DNA of 64,000 bases from Wolbachia endosymbiont of Spodoptera picta (GCF_018141665.1 NZ_CP067976.1:1116001-1180000); one strand, 5' to 3'. Counted from the stretch's first letter, positions 9,602-19,652 are shown. The notes: a model not told the origin generated them from the letters alone. Translations and numbers: made by a program.

Positions 9602-10321
9602 TTATCGTAAGATTCTTGCAGTCATTTTAGTGGGAAGAATTTGTAAAATATGAAAAAATAACCGCCAGAAAATTGGAAACGCTATAACTTTCTTTCCTTT
9701 AAATATACTTTTTAAAATATATGCTGCAGCTTTTTCTGGCTCCCATATGAAGGGAAGTGGTTTATTAGACTTAAACATATCTGTTTTTACTGGCCCTGGC
9801 ATTATGGTGATAAACTTTGTGCTACTGTCAGCATATTGGATTTTTAGTGATTGAAAACAACTTTTTAGTGCTGCTTTGCTGGCACAGTATGCAGAAGCAT
9901 GTGGTGTTGCATGCATAGCAACAAGAGAAGATATAACCGCAAAAGTTGCCAAGGAATTATGATGAATCCATTCTTCAATCCAGTTGATAACGCCAAAATA
10001 ATTGGTTTCAAATGTTTTTCTATGAATGTTGGTATGAAACTTATCTTCTATTTCGCCACATCCTGCATTAAGAAAAAAGAGATTTGGTATAATATTTTGC
10101 TTTTTTAAAAAATCAGACGAGTTTTTAATATTTTCACTTTTGCTTACATCACATGTTATAGGTAAAAAATTACTACCTAATTCTTCTTTTAATTTTTCCA
10201 GTTTTTCAGTGCGCCTTGCAATGCCAACCACAAATCATCCATCTTTTTTAATGAGCAACCGTGCTAGACTTTCTCCAATGACAGATGATGCTCCTGTAAT
10301 GAGACAAGTTTTTCTATCCAT
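9602..10321 (-). pseudogene. short-chain dehydrogenase/reductase with an early in-frame stop
   Basis: The full frame from the ATG at 10321 to 9602 is 239 codons, the usual SDR length. It opens MDRKTCLITGASSVIGESLARLL, hence a Rossmann fold, but codon 29 is TGA (10235-10237) between KKDG and FVVGIARR, where TGG would restore Trp. The glycine-rich motif is also damaged: TGASSVIG instead of TGxxxGIG. Downstream features are well kept: the NAG segment (FLNAGCGE), the catalytic serine region (AVISSLVAM), YCASKAAL (Tyr-x-x-x-Lys) and MPGPVKTDM. A restart at GTG 10231 would lack half the cofactor site, so I judge it a recent pseudogene. carA is divergent from it. Confidence 0.8.
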
Positions 10322-10492
10322 GTGAATTTACATAACGTGAAGTATGAATGTAATGACTATTGCCTATTCACACAAGTTAAGTTTGCTATAATTTTGCTAA
10401 ATAATAAAAAAAGAAAGCTACTTATAATTTTGAATTTTATATAAAGTTAAAGGGAAATTTAGTATTTGCTTACTTGTAATTTAAAATTCTTA

Positions 10493-10498
10493 TATAAT
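10493..10498 (+). promoter_or_regulatory. probable -10 box for carA
   Basis: A perfect TATAAT lies 25 bases before the carA start in an AT-rich leader. No convincing -35 hexamer sits 16-18 bases upstream (TTGTAA at 10474 is too close, TTGCTT at 10466 too far), so only the -10 is proposed. Confidence 0.4.
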
Positions 10499-10523
10499 AT
10501 TTTAAATGAGTTGAGAGAATTAA

Positions 10524-11612
10524 ATGCAGGATGCAGCTTTAGTTTTACAAGATGGCAAGTGCTTTTGGGGAAGATCGGTAGGTAAAAAGGGCAAATGTAT
10601 AGGTGAAGTTTGTTTTATCACTGGTATGACCGGGTATCAACATACTATAACCGATCCTTCTTTTGCTAATCAAATCATAGCGTTCACTTTTCCTCATATT
10701 GGTAATGTTGGAATAAATCATAAAGATAATGAAGGAGAGAAAATTTTTGCAAGTGGTGTGGTTATGCGTGAACTTTCTCCTATGTCTCACTCTTCTTCAT
10801 ATATTAGTTTAAATGATTGGTTGGAGAAAAATAATGTAGTTGGGATATCGGGAATTGATACTAGAGCTTTGACGAGATATTTGAGAAAACATGGATCTCA
10901 AAATGGAATGATATGTCCGTCAAGTGAGGCACATATATTAGATGAATTGAAGAAATACAAATCTGTAAATGGAATAGAAATAACTAAGAAAGTCAGTTTA
11001 AGTAATAACTTTCAAAGCGCTCTTAATGCAAAATATAGGATTGTAATTGTTGATTTCGGTATAAAAAATAGTATAATCTCACGCTTAGTAGAACTTGATT
11101 GTACGGTTGAATTAGTCAAACCAGATACAGGTTTTGCTCACAAAATATTAAGCATGAATCCAGATGGTATAGTGCTTTCAAATGGCCCTGGTGATCCACA
11201 AGAGATAGGAGAGAGTGTAATTTCAGAAATAGAAATTATTGTGAAATCTAAAATACCAGTTTTTGGCATATGCCTGGGCCATCAATTACTTGCAGTTACT
11301 TTGGGAGCAAAGACTGTCAAGATGGATATTGGTCATCGAGGGAGTAATCATCCAATTTATGATCTAGAGAATAAAAAAGTTGAGATAACTAGCCAAAATC
11401 ATGGTTTTGTTGTTGATTCAGCTTCTCTTCCAAGTAACGTTGAAGTTACTCATATTTCTCTATTTGATAATAGTGTAGAGGGGATAATGATGAAGGATTA
11501 CCCAGTCTTTTCTACTCAATACCATCCAGAAGAAGCGCCAGGTACACATGATTCACATTATTTATTTGGGCGTTTTATTGACAATATTTTGTTATATAAA
11601 AGTAAAATCTAA
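10524..11612 (+). CDS. carA: carbamoyl-phosphate synthase small subunit
   Basis: Glutamine amidotransferase subunit that supplies ammonia to CarB for carbamoyl phosphate, the entry to pyrimidine synthesis. 362 residues, normal for CarA. The N-terminal CarA domain includes FITGMTGYQHTITDPSFANQ. The C-terminal class-I amidotransferase domain carries GICLGHQ with the nucleophile Cys250, and YHPEEAPG with His334 and Glu336. A GAGAGA ribosome site precedes the ATG. carB is not adjacent. A hairpin overlapping the stop codon probably terminates the transcript. Confidence 0.97.
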   Translation: MQDAALVLQDGKCFWGRSVGKKGKCIGEVCFITGMTGYQHTITDPSFANQIIAFTFPHIGNVGINHKDNEGEKIFASGVVMRELSPMSHSSSYISLNDWLEKNNVVGISGIDTRALTRYLRKHGSQNGMICPSSEAHILDELKKYKSVNGIEITKKVSLSNNFQSALNAKYRIVIVDFGIKNSIISRLVELDCTVELVKPDTGFAHKILSMNPDGIVLSNGPGDPQEIGESVISEIEIIVKSKIPVFGICLGHQLLAVTLGAKTVKMDIGHRGSNHPIYDLENKKVEITSQNHGFVVDSASLPSNVEVTHISLFDNSVEGIMMKDYPVFSTQYHPEEAPGTHDSHYLFGRFIDNILLYKSKI

Positions 11613-11629
11613 CTGAAATCAGTTAGATT
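11606..11629 (+). terminator. hairpin at the end of carA
   Basis: AATCTAACTG and CAGTTAGATT form a perfect 10-bp stem with an AAAT loop, followed by AGCTTTTATTA. The carA stop codon (11610-11612) lies inside the stem. The U-tract is short, so termination may be partial. Confidence 0.6.
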
Positions 11630-11721
11630 AGCTTTTATTACTTGATCTTTTGGATTTGGATGTTTAATATTAGAAATAATAAAACTTAAGTTAAGGTAGT
11701 GTTCTCTTAACAGATTTTTGT

Positions 11722-11803
11722 GGAGGAGTGACCGAGTGGTTAAAGGTAACAGACTGTAAATCTGTCCGCATTGCGTACGTAGGTTCGAATCCTACCTCCT
11801 CCA
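11722..11803 (+). tRNA. tRNA-Tyr (GTA)
   Basis: 82 bases with acceptor GGAGGAG pairing CTCCTCC, a long variable arm as expected for bacterial tRNA-Tyr, GTTCGAATC T-loop, and anticodon GTA in ACTGTAAATC. No encoded CCA beyond the discriminator. It is followed four bases later by tRNA-Gly and then tuf, a conserved bacterial order. Confidence 0.97.
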
Positions 11804-11807
11804 TTGT

Positions 11808-11878
11808 GCGGGTATAGCTCAATGGTAGAGCTCTAGCCTTCCAAGCTAGTGACGTGGGTTCGATTCCCACTATCCGCT
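11808..11878 (+). tRNA. tRNA-Gly (TCC)
   Basis: 71 bases with acceptor GCGGGTA pairing TATCCGC. The anticodon stem CTAGC/GCTAG closes loop CTTCCAA, giving anticodon TCC. The T-loop is GTTCGATTC. CCA is not encoded. Likely cotranscribed with tRNA-Tyr upstream, and possibly with tuf downstream. Confidence 0.97.
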
Positions 11879-11955
11879 CTTTTTTTGTTGTATTTATATA
11901 AAATCAACATATTATTTATTGATGTATTTGTATTTTAAGTAGAAGAGTTAAGATT

Positions 11956-13128
11956 ATGACAGCGATAGTAGAAGCATTTGGAAAGCCGCATGTAAACGTG
12001 GGAACGATAGGACATGTGGATCATGGGAAGACAACGTTAACAGCGGCGATAACAAAGCATTATGGTAATTTTGTAGCATATGATCAAATAGATAAAGCGC
12101 CAGAAGAGAGAAAGAGAGGTATAACAATAGCAACAGCGCATGTTGAATATCAAACAGAAAAGAGACACTATGCACACGTTGATTGCCCTGGACATGCTGA
12201 TTATGTAAAGAATATGATAGTAGGTGCAGCACAGATGGATGCAGCGATATTGGTAGTGTCAGGGGTTGATGGGCCGATGCCACAAACGAGAGAGCATATA
12301 TTGCTGGCAAAACAGGTGGGTGTTGGATATATCGTGGTATATATAAATAAAGCTGATGTTGCTGATGCTGATATGATAGATTTGGTAGAAATGGAAGTGA
12401 GAGAGTTGCTGAGTAAGTATGGATTTCCAGGTGATGAAGTGCCTATGATAGTTGGGTCTGCGTTAAAAGCATTAGAGGATGATAGTAGTGAGTATGGAAA
12501 GAAATCAATAGATAAATTGATGGAGAAGTTAGATGAGTATGTGGCAGTACCTCCAAGGCCTATAGATTTGCCGTTTTTGTTGCCAATAGAAGATGTATTT
12601 TCAATATCGGGCCGAGGGACGGTAGTAACAGGAAGAATAGAGAAGGGGGAGATAAAGACAGGGGACGAGATAGAGATAATAGGTCTGAAAGGGACGCAAA
12701 AGACGATATGTACTGGTGTTGAGATGTTTAAGAAGTTGCTAGATAAGGGAAGTGCAGGACTCAATGTAGGAATACTACTAAGAGGAACAAAGAGAGAAGA
12801 AGTGGAGAGAGGGCAAGTACTGGCAAAACCAGGGACAATAACCCCGCATAAGAAATTTAATGCGGAGGTGTATATATTGAAGAAAGAAGAAGGAGGAAGG
12901 CATACACCATTTTTTGGAAATTATCAGCCACAGTTTTATTTAAGGACAACGGATGTAACTGGGAGCATAAAATTGCTAGATGGAAAGGAGATGGTAATGC
13001 CAGGGGACAATGTAAGTATAGAAGTGGAGTTGCAAGTACCAATAGCAATGGATAAAGGATTGCGTTTTGCGATAAGAGAAGGTGGTAGAACTGTTGGTTC
13101 TGGGGTTGTTTCGGAAATTTTAGAATGA
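11956..13128 (+). CDS. tuf: translation elongation factor EF-Tu
   Basis: GTPase that delivers aminoacyl-tRNA to the ribosome; 390 residues. G-domain motifs are GHVDHGKT (~18-25), DCPGHADY (~80) and NKAD (~135; most bacteria have NKCD). Domains 2 and 3 follow ([12 protein letters not shown], ..., [11 protein letters not shown]). It heads the ribosomal operon, with rps7/fusA missing upstream. Codon choice differs from its neighbours: Gly GGA/GGG, Thr ACA/ACG, Ala GCA/GCG and Ile ATA dominate the body, while the last ~20 codons switch to U-ending codons like the adjoining ribosomal genes. That fits gene conversion with a second tuf copy elsewhere (inference). Confidence 0.98.
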   Translation: MTAIVEAFGKPHVNVGTIGHVDHGKTTLTAAITKHYGNFVAYDQIDKAPEERKRGITIATAHVEYQTEKRHYAHVDCPGHADYVKNMIVGAAQMDAAILVVSGVDGPMPQTREHILLAKQVGVGYIVVYINKADVADADMIDLVEMEVRELLSKYGFPGDEVPMIVGSALKALEDDSSEYGKKSIDKLMEKLDEYVAVPPRPIDLPFLLPIEDVFSISGRGTVVTGRIEKGEIKTGDEIEIIGLKGTQKTICTGVEMFKKLLDKGSAGLNVGILLRGTKREEVERGQVLAKPGTITPHKKFNAEVYILKKEEGGRHTPFFGNYQPQFYLRTTDVTGSIKLLDGKEMVMPGDNVSIEVELQVPIAMDKGLRFAIREGGRTVGSGVVSEILE

Positions 13129-13142
13129 GTATAATAACTAAG

Positions 13143-13463
13143 ATGAAGCAAGATATATATATTAGAATCAAAGCTTTCGATTGTTCTTTGTTGGAAAAGT
13201 GTATTCGCGAGTTTATTGATCAATTAAAGCAGTTTAATGCAGATTTATCTGGTCCGATTGCGTTGCCAAGAAAAGATTCTAAATTTACTGTTAATAGGTC
13301 TCCTCATGTTGATAAAAAATCTCGTGAGCAATTTGAAATGAGAATTTCTAAGCGGTTAATTATTGTACATAATCCTACTTCTACTATGATGAAGATGCTT
13401 GCAGATTTATCTTTTTCTGCTGGTGTAGAAGTGGATTTAAAGGTTAAGGAAGTTAATATTTAG
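13143..13463 (+). CDS. rpsJ: 30S ribosomal protein S10
   Basis: uS10, a head protein of the small subunit. 106 residues from the ATG at 13143 (MKQDIYIRIKAFDCSLL), which aligns with the normal start. An in-frame ATG at 13125 overlaps the tuf stop and would add six residues. Signature regions GPIALPRKDSKFTVNRSPHV and REQFEMR are kept. The near-contact with tuf implies cotranscription. Confidence 0.96.
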   Translation: MKQDIYIRIKAFDCSLLEKCIREFIDQLKQFNADLSGPIALPRKDSKFTVNRSPHVDKKSREQFEMRISKRLIIVHNPTSTMMKMLADLSFSAGVEVDLKVKEVNI

Positions 13464-13472
13464 GAAAAGGAA

Positions 13473-14195
13473 ATGAAGAGAATAAATTCGCTTAGGAGAA
13501 TTGGTTTGTTAATGACGAATGTTGGCCATACTGCTATGTATTTTGATAATAGTCGCATGGCTGTAACCTTATTGCATCTCAGCGAAACTTATATTATCGA
13601 TATAAAAGGACAAGATAAATGTGGCTACAATTCAGTCATTTTAGGCACAGGAGATTTAAAAAAAATAGCAAAACCTCAGTTGGAATATTTAAAGAAAAAG
13701 GGTATAAATAGTAAATGTAAATTATACGAAAGTAGATTAACTGATCTATTCGGAATAGAATGTGGTAAAAAGGTGGGGGTTAATCATTTTGTAGTTGGTC
13801 AATATCTTGACATTACGGGTTATTCTTTAGGCAAAGGGTTTGCTGGTGTGATGAAGCGGCATAACTTCAGTGGGCTTAGGGCATCTCATGGCGTTTCTAT
13901 TGCTCATAGATCACAAGGTTCTACTGGTCAATGTCAAGATCCTGGTAGAGTATTCAAGGGGAAGAAAATGGCTGGTCATTTAGGTAATAGCAGAGTAACT
14001 GTACAGAATATGAAAATATTATCCATTGATTATGAAAATAGCATAATTGCTGTAAAGGGTAATAATGTTCCTGGGTTTAAAAACTCTTATGTTTTTGTGA
14101 GAGATGCAGTTAAAAAGCCTTTACATAAAGATGTTCCTTTTCCAGTAGGTCTGCTGTTGAATATGAGTGATGATGCTAATAATTTGGTGAGTTAG
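13473..14195 (+). CDS. rplC: 50S ribosomal protein L3
   Basis: uL3, near the peptidyl transferase centre. 240 residues. The central loop YSLGKGFAGVMKRHNFSGL and the following ASHGVSIAHRSQGSTGQ and RVFKGKKMAGHLG are diagnostic. The N-terminal barrel is more diverged than usual. An AAAGGAA ribosome site precedes the ATG. Confidence 0.97.
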   Translation: MKRINSLRRIGLLMTNVGHTAMYFDNSRMAVTLLHLSETYIIDIKGQDKCGYNSVILGTGDLKKIAKPQLEYLKKKGINSKCKLYESRLTDLFGIECGKKVGVNHFVVGQYLDITGYSLGKGFAGVMKRHNFSGLRASHGVSIAHRSQGSTGQCQDPGRVFKGKKMAGHLGNSRVTVQNMKILSIDYENSIIAVKGNNVPGFKNSYVFVRDAVKKPLHKDVPFPVGLLLNMSDDANNLVS

Positions 14196-14197
14196 TT

Positions 14198-14812
14198 ATG
14201 GAATGTGAATTAGTTGATCTATCTAATAATAATGTAGGTAGTGTTGAGCTTAATCCCTTGATATTTTCTGCCAAGCAAAAATTGAGTATTTTGCATGATA
14301 TAGTGAGATGGCAATTAGCAAAGAGAAGAGTTGGTGCTCATAAAACAAAGGGTATCAGTGATGTTTCTGGTACAACAGCTAAGCCTTATGGTCAAAAACG
14401 TACCGGTAGGGCGAGACAGGGGAGCTTGCGATCTCCTCAATTTAGAGGTGGTGGAATTATTTTTGGTCCTGTTGTGAGGAGTCATGCTTATTCTCTTAAT
14501 AAAAAAGTACGTAAATTTGGTTTAAAAATTGCTTTATCTCTAAAATATTTAAATAATCAAGTTATTGTTCTTGATAGTTTAAATGTTGATGTGAAGAAAA
14601 CATCTAAAATGTGTGAATATATTAAAAATTTTAAATTTTCTTCTTTTTTAATAGTTGGTGATTATGGAGATGATTTGTTACGTGCTGCTAAAAATTTGCA
14701 TTATGTAGATTTAATCAAACCCATTGGGTTAAATGTTTTTGATATATTGAATCATGAATGCGTGATGTTAACAAAAGACACTTTAAAGCATCTTGAAGGT
14801 AGATTGTTATGA
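14198..14812 (+). CDS. rplD: 50S ribosomal protein L4
   Basis: uL4, 204 residues. The exit-tunnel loop is evident in KRRVGAHKTKGISDVSGTTA, then KPYGQKRTGRARQGSLRSPQ and RGGGIIFGP. It starts two bases after rplC and overlaps rplW by four bases (ATGA), so translation is probably coupled. I see no leader sequence for L4-type autoregulation. Confidence 0.97.
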   Translation: MECELVDLSNNNVGSVELNPLIFSAKQKLSILHDIVRWQLAKRRVGAHKTKGISDVSGTTAKPYGQKRTGRARQGSLRSPQFRGGGIIFGPVVRSHAYSLNKKVRKFGLKIALSLKYLNNQVIVLDSLNVDVKKTSKMCEYIKNFKFSSFLIVGDYGDDLLRAAKNLHYVDLIKPIGLNVFDILNHECVMLTKDTLKHLEGRLL

Positions 14813-15096
14813 TTAAATATAATAATATAATAAAATCTCCTGTAATCACAGAAAAGTCTTCTCTTTTAAGAGAGAAGTTTAATAAATACTCTTTGTATGT
14901 TTTTGTAAATGTAAATAAGCGTCAAATAAAATCGGCAATAGAGTCTTTATTTAATGTCAGAACTTCTTCTATAAATGTTATTAGAGTTAAACCTAAATAT
15001 AGACGTTTCAGGGGTGTGATTGGTTGTAAAAAACAGAGAAAAAAGGTTTATTTTTCTTTGATAGATGGTCAAAAATTAGATATAATGAGCGTTTAA
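14809..15096 (+). CDS. rplW: 50S ribosomal protein L23
   Basis: uL23, 95 residues, at the tunnel exit where trigger factor and SRP dock. It opens [12 protein letters not shown] and contains [21 protein letters not shown], both family signatures. ATGA overlap with rplD. Confidence 0.96.
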   Translation: MIKYNNIIKSPVITEKSSLLREKFNKYSLYVFVNVNKRQIKSAIESLFNVRTSSINVIRVKPKYRRFRGVIGCKKQRKKVYFSLIDGQKLDIMSV

Positions 15097-15097
15097 T

Positions 15098-15922
15098 ATG
15101 GGTATGAAATTTTTTAATCCTGTTACTCCGTCTTCTCGTGGGACTATATTAATAAGTAAAATTGGTTTATCAAAAGATAAGCCGGAGAAGTCTCTTGTAT
15201 TTGGTAAGAAATCCAGTGGTGGAAGAAATAATCATGGTAGAATTACAACTCGTCACAGGGGTGGTGGTCACAAGAAGAAGTATAGAGTTATAGATTTTAA
15301 ACGTAATAGAAGTGATCAGGGTGTAGTTGAGAAAATAGAGTATGATCCAAATAGAAGTGGGTTTTTAGCATTAGTATCATATAAGGAAGATGATACTAAA
15401 TCTTATATATTAGCTCCTCAAGGTATGAAGCCTGGTGATGTTGTGACAGCTGGAGATGATGCTGATATTTTGCCAGGGAATTGTTTACTACTCAAGCATA
15501 TACCTGTTGGTTCTTTCGTTCATAATGTTGAGCTGAAGCCAGGTAATGGTGCTGCGATTGCTAGAGCTGCTGGTTGTTATGCACAAATCGTTGGTCGTGA
15601 TGGTCAATATGTTTTATTACGACTCAGGTCTGGTCAAATTAGGTTGATTTTATCTTCTTGCAAGGCTACTATTGGTGTAGTATCTAACCCTGACCATAAG
15701 AATAGAAAGTTGGGTAAAGCTGGGAGAAGTAGGTGGCTTGGGATTAGACCTACTGTACGTGGAGTTGCAATGAATCCGGTTGACCATCCTCATGGAGGTG
15801 GAGAGGGAAAAACTTCTGGCGGTCGTCATCCTGTTACTCCTTGGGGTGTTGCAACAAAAGGAAGGAAAACTAGGAAAAAAAATAAATCTAGTGATAAGTA
15901 TATAAAAAAATTGAAAGGTTAA
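15098..15922 (+). CDS. rplB: 50S ribosomal protein L2
   Basis: uL2, 274 residues, contacts 23S rRNA at the peptidyl transferase centre. Conserved stretches are [19 protein letters not shown] near the N-terminus and [18 protein letters not shown] near the C-terminus, including the functionally important histidine in HPHGGGEG. One base separates it from rplW. Confidence 0.98.
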   Translation: MGMKFFNPVTPSSRGTILISKIGLSKDKPEKSLVFGKKSSGGRNNHGRITTRHRGGGHKKKYRVIDFKRNRSDQGVVEKIEYDPNRSGFLALVSYKEDDTKSYILAPQGMKPGDVVTAGDDADILPGNCLLLKHIPVGSFVHNVELKPGNGAAIARAAGCYAQIVGRDGQYVLLRLRSGQIRLILSSCKATIGVVSNPDHKNRKLGKAGRSRWLGIRPTVRGVAMNPVDHPHGGGEGKTSGGRHPVTPWGVATKGRKTRKKNKSSDKYIKKLKG

Positions 15923-15925
15923 TTT

Positions 15926-16210
15926 ATGAGTAGATCTGTATGGAAACCACCTTTTTTACACCCATCTGTACTAAGATTAGTTCAGAGAGCTTTAAAAGAG
16001 GGTTCTATTAATAAGGTGATAAAAATTCATTCCAGGGCTTCTGTAATTCTTCCTAATTGTTTGGGTTTAAAGTTTGCTGTTTATAATGGTAAAGATTACA
16101 TTCCTGTTAGTATTGATAATCAGAATATGATAGGTCATAAATTTGGTGAATTTTCACCTACTCGTAAATTTACTGGGCACGGTGGTGATAAAAAGGCAAC
16201 AAGAAGATAG
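15926..16210 (+). CDS. rpsS: 30S ribosomal protein S19
   Basis: uS19, 94 residues, in the small-subunit head beside S13. [11 protein letters not shown], then [12 protein letters not shown] and [21 protein letters not shown] are characteristic. Three bases after rplB. Confidence 0.97.
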   Translation: MSRSVWKPPFLHPSVLRLVQRALKEGSINKVIKIHSRASVILPNCLGLKFAVYNGKDYIPVSIDNQNMIGHKFGEFSPTRKFTGHGGDKKATRR

Positions 16211-16219
16211 GTAATTTAT

Positions 16220-16570
16220 ATGAAAAATAGGGATATAATAGTTGAGGCTGGTTCTAGGATTTTAAGATCGACTCCTCGCAAATTGAATTTGGTTGCTGAT
16301 TTAGTACGTAATAAAAAAGTTTCTTTTGCTAATGTACAATTAAGATTTTGTGAAAAAAAAGCTGCTGGTTTTATAATGAAAGTGTTGAATTCTGCAATTT
16401 CTAATGCTCAAAATAATTATGGATTGAACATTGATAATTTATATATAAAGGAAATTTTAATAGGTAAGTCCCTTACTTTGCGTAGAGTATATCCAAAAGC
16501 TATGGGTAGGGCTAATAGAATGAGTAAATTTTATAGTAATATAACTATAAAATTGAAAGAAATTGTATGA
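16220..16570 (+). CDS. rplV: 50S ribosomal protein L22
   Basis: uL22, 116 residues, lining the exit tunnel. The segment [25 protein letters not shown] and the later beta-hairpin ([17 protein letters not shown]) identify it. Order S19-L22-S3 is as in the S10 operon. Confidence 0.96.
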   Translation: MKNRDIIVEAGSRILRSTPRKLNLVADLVRNKKVSFANVQLRFCEKKAAGFIMKVLNSAISNAQNNYGLNIDNLYIKEILIGKSLTLRRVYPKAMGRANRMSKFYSNITIKLKEIV

Positions 16571-16609
16571 TTTATAGAAATGGAAAGTTAATAAGGAAAG
16601 TGTAAAAAT

Positions 16610-17230
16610 ATGGGACAGAAGGTTAATCCTAAAGTATTTAGATTACAAGTAAATAGTAATACCTGGGATTCTGTTTGGTGTGCTACAGACGATTATAAAC
16701 AGAGATTGCATCACGATCTATTTATTCGCAGTTATATAAATGAATCCTTTAAGCATGCTGGTATTTCTAAAGTAATTGTAGAGCGTACAGTTAATTTAGT
16801 GTCTGTAATAATACATTCTTCTAAGCCTGGAGTTATAATAGGTAAGAAAGGTTTAGATGTTGAGAAGATAAAGCAAAAAATAGCTAAAAAAGTAAAAAGT
16901 AGTGTCGAAGTGAATGTAGTAGGAGTTAAAAAGTCTGAAATAGATGCAGTTTTAATATCAAGGAGTATTACACATCAGCTAGAAAAAAGGATTTCATGTA
17001 GAAGAGCGATGAAAAAAGCTATTCAAAATTGTTTGAAGATGGGTGCTGAGGGTATTAAAGTAAGTTGCTCTGGGCGTCTTGGTGGAGCTGAAATAGCTCG
17101 TACTGAATGGTACAAAGAAGGTCGTTTGCCTTTACACACTTTGCGTGCTAATATAGATTATGCTTTTTGTGAAGCGAAGACTATATGTGGTATTATAGGA
17201 GTTAAAGTTTGGGTTTATGTTGGTAGTTAA
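16610..17230 (+). CDS. rpsC: 30S ribosomal protein S3
   Basis: uS3, 206 residues, part of the mRNA entry site. It starts [12 protein letters not shown]. The KH domain is marked by [17 protein letters not shown] near residue 70; the C-terminal domain by [23 protein letters not shown] and [17 protein letters not shown]. The 39-base gap before it is the longest in this part of the operon. Confidence 0.97.
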   Translation: MGQKVNPKVFRLQVNSNTWDSVWCATDDYKQRLHHDLFIRSYINESFKHAGISKVIVERTVNLVSVIIHSSKPGVIIGKKGLDVEKIKQKIAKKVKSSVEVNVVGVKKSEIDAVLISRSITHQLEKRISCRRAMKKAIQNCLKMGAEGIKVSCSGRLGGAEIARTEWYKEGRLPLHTLRANIDYAFCEAKTICGIIGVKVWVYVGS

Positions 17231-17241
17231 GGTATATTGAA

Positions 17242-17655
17242 ATGTTTGTTCCCAAAAAGAGTAAATATAAAAAGTCATTTAAGGGGAGAATCAAGGGTAA
17301 TGCTAAGGGTGGTAGCACGCTGTCTTTTGGAGATTATGGATTAAAAGCTATGGAAGTAGGTAAGGTTCAGTCTAAGCATATTGAAACTGCAAGGCGCGTA
17401 ATATCTAGAACGTTAAAACGCTCTGGTAAATTGTGGATAAGAATTTTTCCTGATACCCCGGTTAGTAAAAAGCCAGCAGATGTACGTATGGGTAAAGGGA
17501 AAGGTAGTGTTGAATTTTGGGTATTTAAAGCTAAGCCCGGTAGGGTTTTGTTTGAAATTAGTAGTGATGTTCCCATGCATTTAGCAAGATTGGCGCTTGA
17601 AAAAGCGACTGCTAAGCTTCCTATGAAGTGTAAATTTATATCTAATCATAATTGA
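17242..17655 (+). CDS. rplP: 50S ribosomal protein L16
   Basis: uL16, 137 residues, near the A-site and the L25/5S region. The start [15 protein letters not shown], followed by [31 protein letters not shown] and [18 protein letters not shown] are diagnostic. Confidence 0.97.
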   Translation: MFVPKKSKYKKSFKGRIKGNAKGGSTLSFGDYGLKAMEVGKVQSKHIETARRVISRTLKRSGKLWIRIFPDTPVSKKPADVRMGKGKGSVEFWVFKAKPGRVLFEISSDVPMHLARLALEKATAKLPMKCKFISNHN

Positions 17656-17666
17656 ATGGAGTTGCA

Positions 17667-17870
17667 ATGGATATAGTTAAATTTGAATCAGAATCTTCAC
17701 AAGGATTACATGAACTCCTTGTGAATTTGAGGAAAGAATTTGTTAATTTGGCTTTTCAAAAAAAGCTGGGCCAGTGCAACAATTTTTCACGTTTTAGCTT
17801 AATAAAAAAGAGCATAGCTCGTAGTCTAACTGTATTGAATAGAAGAAAGAGAGAGGGAAAAAATGCCTAA
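17667..17870 (+). CDS. rpmC: 50S ribosomal protein L29
   Basis: uL29, 67 residues, two helices at the tunnel exit. The frame opens upstream at 17652 inside rplP, but ATG 17667 has GGAG at 17658-17661 with a five-base spacer and gives a normal length. HELLVNLRKEFVNLAFQKKLGQ and the SIARSLTVLNRRKRE helix fit the family. It overlaps rpsQ by eight bases. Confidence 0.94.
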   Translation: MDIVKFESESSQGLHELLVNLRKEFVNLAFQKKLGQCNNFSRFSLIKKSIARSLTVLNRRKREGKNA

Positions 17871-18093
17871 GAAGGTTTTTTGTGGTGTCGTAACTAATGC
17901 TGAGTCTGATAAGACTGTAAAGGTTTCGGTGTTACAAGTGTATAAGGATAGGTTGTATAAAAAAGTTATTAAAAAATATAAGAAGTATACAGCACATGAT
18001 GAGGGTAATAGTTGCAAAAAGGGAGATAGGGTTTTAATACAGGAACATAAGCCTATTTCTGTTACTAAAAAATGGGTTGTTATCAATAGCTAA
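17863..18093 (+). CDS. rpsQ: 30S ribosomal protein S17
   Basis: uS17, 76 residues, an early 16S-binding OB-fold protein. Seen: FCGVVTNAESDKTVKVSV, KYKKYTAHDEGNSCKKGDRV and ISVTKKWVV. A GAGAGGGA ribosome site lies within the end of rpmC. Confidence 0.96.
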   Translation: MPKKVFCGVVTNAESDKTVKVSVLQVYKDRLYKKVIKKYKKYTAHDEGNSCKKGDRVLIQEHKPISVTKKWVVINS

Positions 18094-18111
18094 AAAGGAA
18101 TAGGTATTTAT

Positions 18112-18471
18112 ATGATTCAAAAAAATACATTGTTAGAAGTAGCTGATAATTCTGGTGCGCGTGCAGTGCTTTGTATTGGCTTGTTAGGTGGTAGGAAATC
18201 TGCATCTGTAGGTGATACGATTATTATATCTACTAAGTCTATTAACCCAAAAGGTAAAGTTGAAAAAGGAAAAGTATATAAAGCAGTTGTTGTTAGAGTA
18301 AAAAATAGTGTTAAGAAATCTGATGGTTCTGTAATTCGTTTTTCTAGCAATGCTGTGGTTTTAATTAATGATCAAGGTGAACCACTTGGCACTCGGGTGT
18401 TTGGTCCAGTAAAAAAGTTATTATCTGGTTCTTTTATGAAAATAATGTCATTAGCTGATGAGGTTTTATAA
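18112..18471 (+). CDS. rplN: 50S ribosomal protein L14
   Basis: uL14, 119 residues, at the subunit interface. [21 protein letters not shown], then [19 protein letters not shown] and GTRVFGPV are family signatures. The stop shares a base with the rplX start (TAATG). Confidence 0.97.
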   Translation: MIQKNTLLEVADNSGARAVLCIGLLGGRKSASVGDTIIISTKSINPKGKVEKGKVYKAVVVRVKNSVKKSDGSVIRFSSNAVVLINDQGEPLGTRVFGPVKKLLSGSFMKIMSLADEVL

Positions 18472-18788
18472 TGAGTGCTAAAATAAAAAGTGGTGATGAT
18501 ATTATAGTTTTAACTGGTAAAGATAAGAGAAAAATTGGTAAGGTAATCAAAGTTATAATACGTGATGCTAAAAAGAAAGTAGTTGTTTCTGGCGTAAATG
18601 TGTGTAAGAGACATACTAAATCAAGAGCTGGTAGTGGTGGTGGTATATTGAATAAAGAGTTAGCTATTGATGTATCCAATGTTGCAATATTGGATCCTAA
18701 GTGTAAAACTCCAACTAAAGTAGGATTTAAGATTATAGATGGTAGAAAAGTGCGTTTTGCAAAAGTTTCTGGAGAAGTGATAGATTAG
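18471..18788 (+). CDS. rplX: 50S ribosomal protein L24
   Basis: uL24, 105 residues, an assembly initiator. The KOW motif is visible in [20 protein letters not shown], followed by [13 protein letters not shown]. One-base overlap with rplN. Confidence 0.96.
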   Translation: MSAKIKSGDDIIVLTGKDKRKIGKVIKVIIRDAKKKVVVSGVNVCKRHTKSRAGSGGGILNKELAIDVSNVAILDPKCKTPTKVGFKIIDGRKVRFAKVSGEVID

Positions 18789-18794
18789 GTTGAT

Positions 18795-19331
18795 ATGTTT
18801 AAACAATTGTATAAAGATAATATAGTAAAATCCTTAAAGGATAAGTTTAATTACGGCAATGTAATGCAAGTGCCTAAACTTGTCAAGGTGTGTATCAATA
18901 TGGGAGTTGGAGATGCTGCTACGGACAATAAAGCGATAAATGAGCCATTTGATAATCTACATTTGATTGCTGGGCAAAAGCCTGTGTTAACCTTTGCAAA
19001 AAAATCTATTTCTGGTTTCAAAATTAGAAAAGGTGCAACGGTAGGTTGTAAAGTGACTTTGCGTAGAAATAAAATGTATGAATTCTTAGAAAGATTAATA
19101 TATATTGCTTTGCCAAGGGAAAAAGATTTTAGAGGGTTTAGTGTGAAGCAATTTGATGGTCATGGTAATTTTTCCTTTGGTATCAAGGAGCATATATCAT
19201 TTTTAGAAATAGACTATGATAAAATAAGTAAAATTAGAGGTATGGATATTAATATTATAACAAGTGCAGTTAGTGATAAGGAAGCAAAGGAATTATTACT
19301 GGCTCTTAAATTCCCTTTTTTTGATAATTGA
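18795..19331 (+). CDS. rplE: 50S ribosomal protein L5
   Basis: uL5, 178 residues, binds 5S rRNA and the P-site t[41 protein letters not shown] split by family-typical loops, and the [16 protein letters not shown] segment identify it. Spacer of six bases after rplX. Confidence 0.97.
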   Translation: MFKQLYKDNIVKSLKDKFNYGNVMQVPKLVKVCINMGVGDAATDNKAINEPFDNLHLIAGQKPVLTFAKKSISGFKIRKGATVGCKVTLRRNKMYEFLERLIYIALPREKDFRGFSVKQFDGHGNFSFGIKEHISFLEIDYDKISKIRGMDINIITSAVSDKEAKELLLALKFPFFDN

Positions 19332-19343
19332 GAGAAAATATAT

Positions 19344-19652
19344 ATGGCAAAAAAATCCATGATACAGAAGAATCTTCGTAGAATAAAGTTATGCGATCAG
19401 TATAGGGAGAGAAGGGAAGAATTAAAATCTATAATGAATAATAAGGATTTATCTATTGCAAAAAGGTTTGCAGCTCAAAATAAGCTGATTAAAAAATTGC
19501 CTAGAGATTCTTCTAAAATCAGAATTAGGAATAGATGCGCTTTAACTGGTAGGCCGAGAGGAGTATATAGAAAATTTGGTTTATGTAGGATTGTTTTACG
19601 TGATTTGTGTTCTTTTGGACAAGTTCCAGGGGTTACAAAATCTAGTTGGTAA
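19344..19652 (+). CDS. rpsN: 30S ribosomal protein S14
   Basis: uS14 of the zinc-independent type: 102 residues and no CxxC pairs. [10 protein letters not shown] at the start, then [20 protein letters not shown] and [13 protein letters not shown] at the end. It precedes rpsH as in the spc operon. Confidence 0.97.
   Translation: MAKKSMIQKNLRRIKLCDQYRERREELKSIMNNKDLSIAKRFAAQNKLIKKLPRDSSKIRIRNRCALTGRPRGVYRKFGLCRIVLRDLCSFGQVPGVTKSSW

Noticed and set aside
10235..10237. TGA read as tryptophan (genetic code 4)
   Set aside because: Many intact genes in the window end in TGA and use TGG for Trp, so recoding is not supported.
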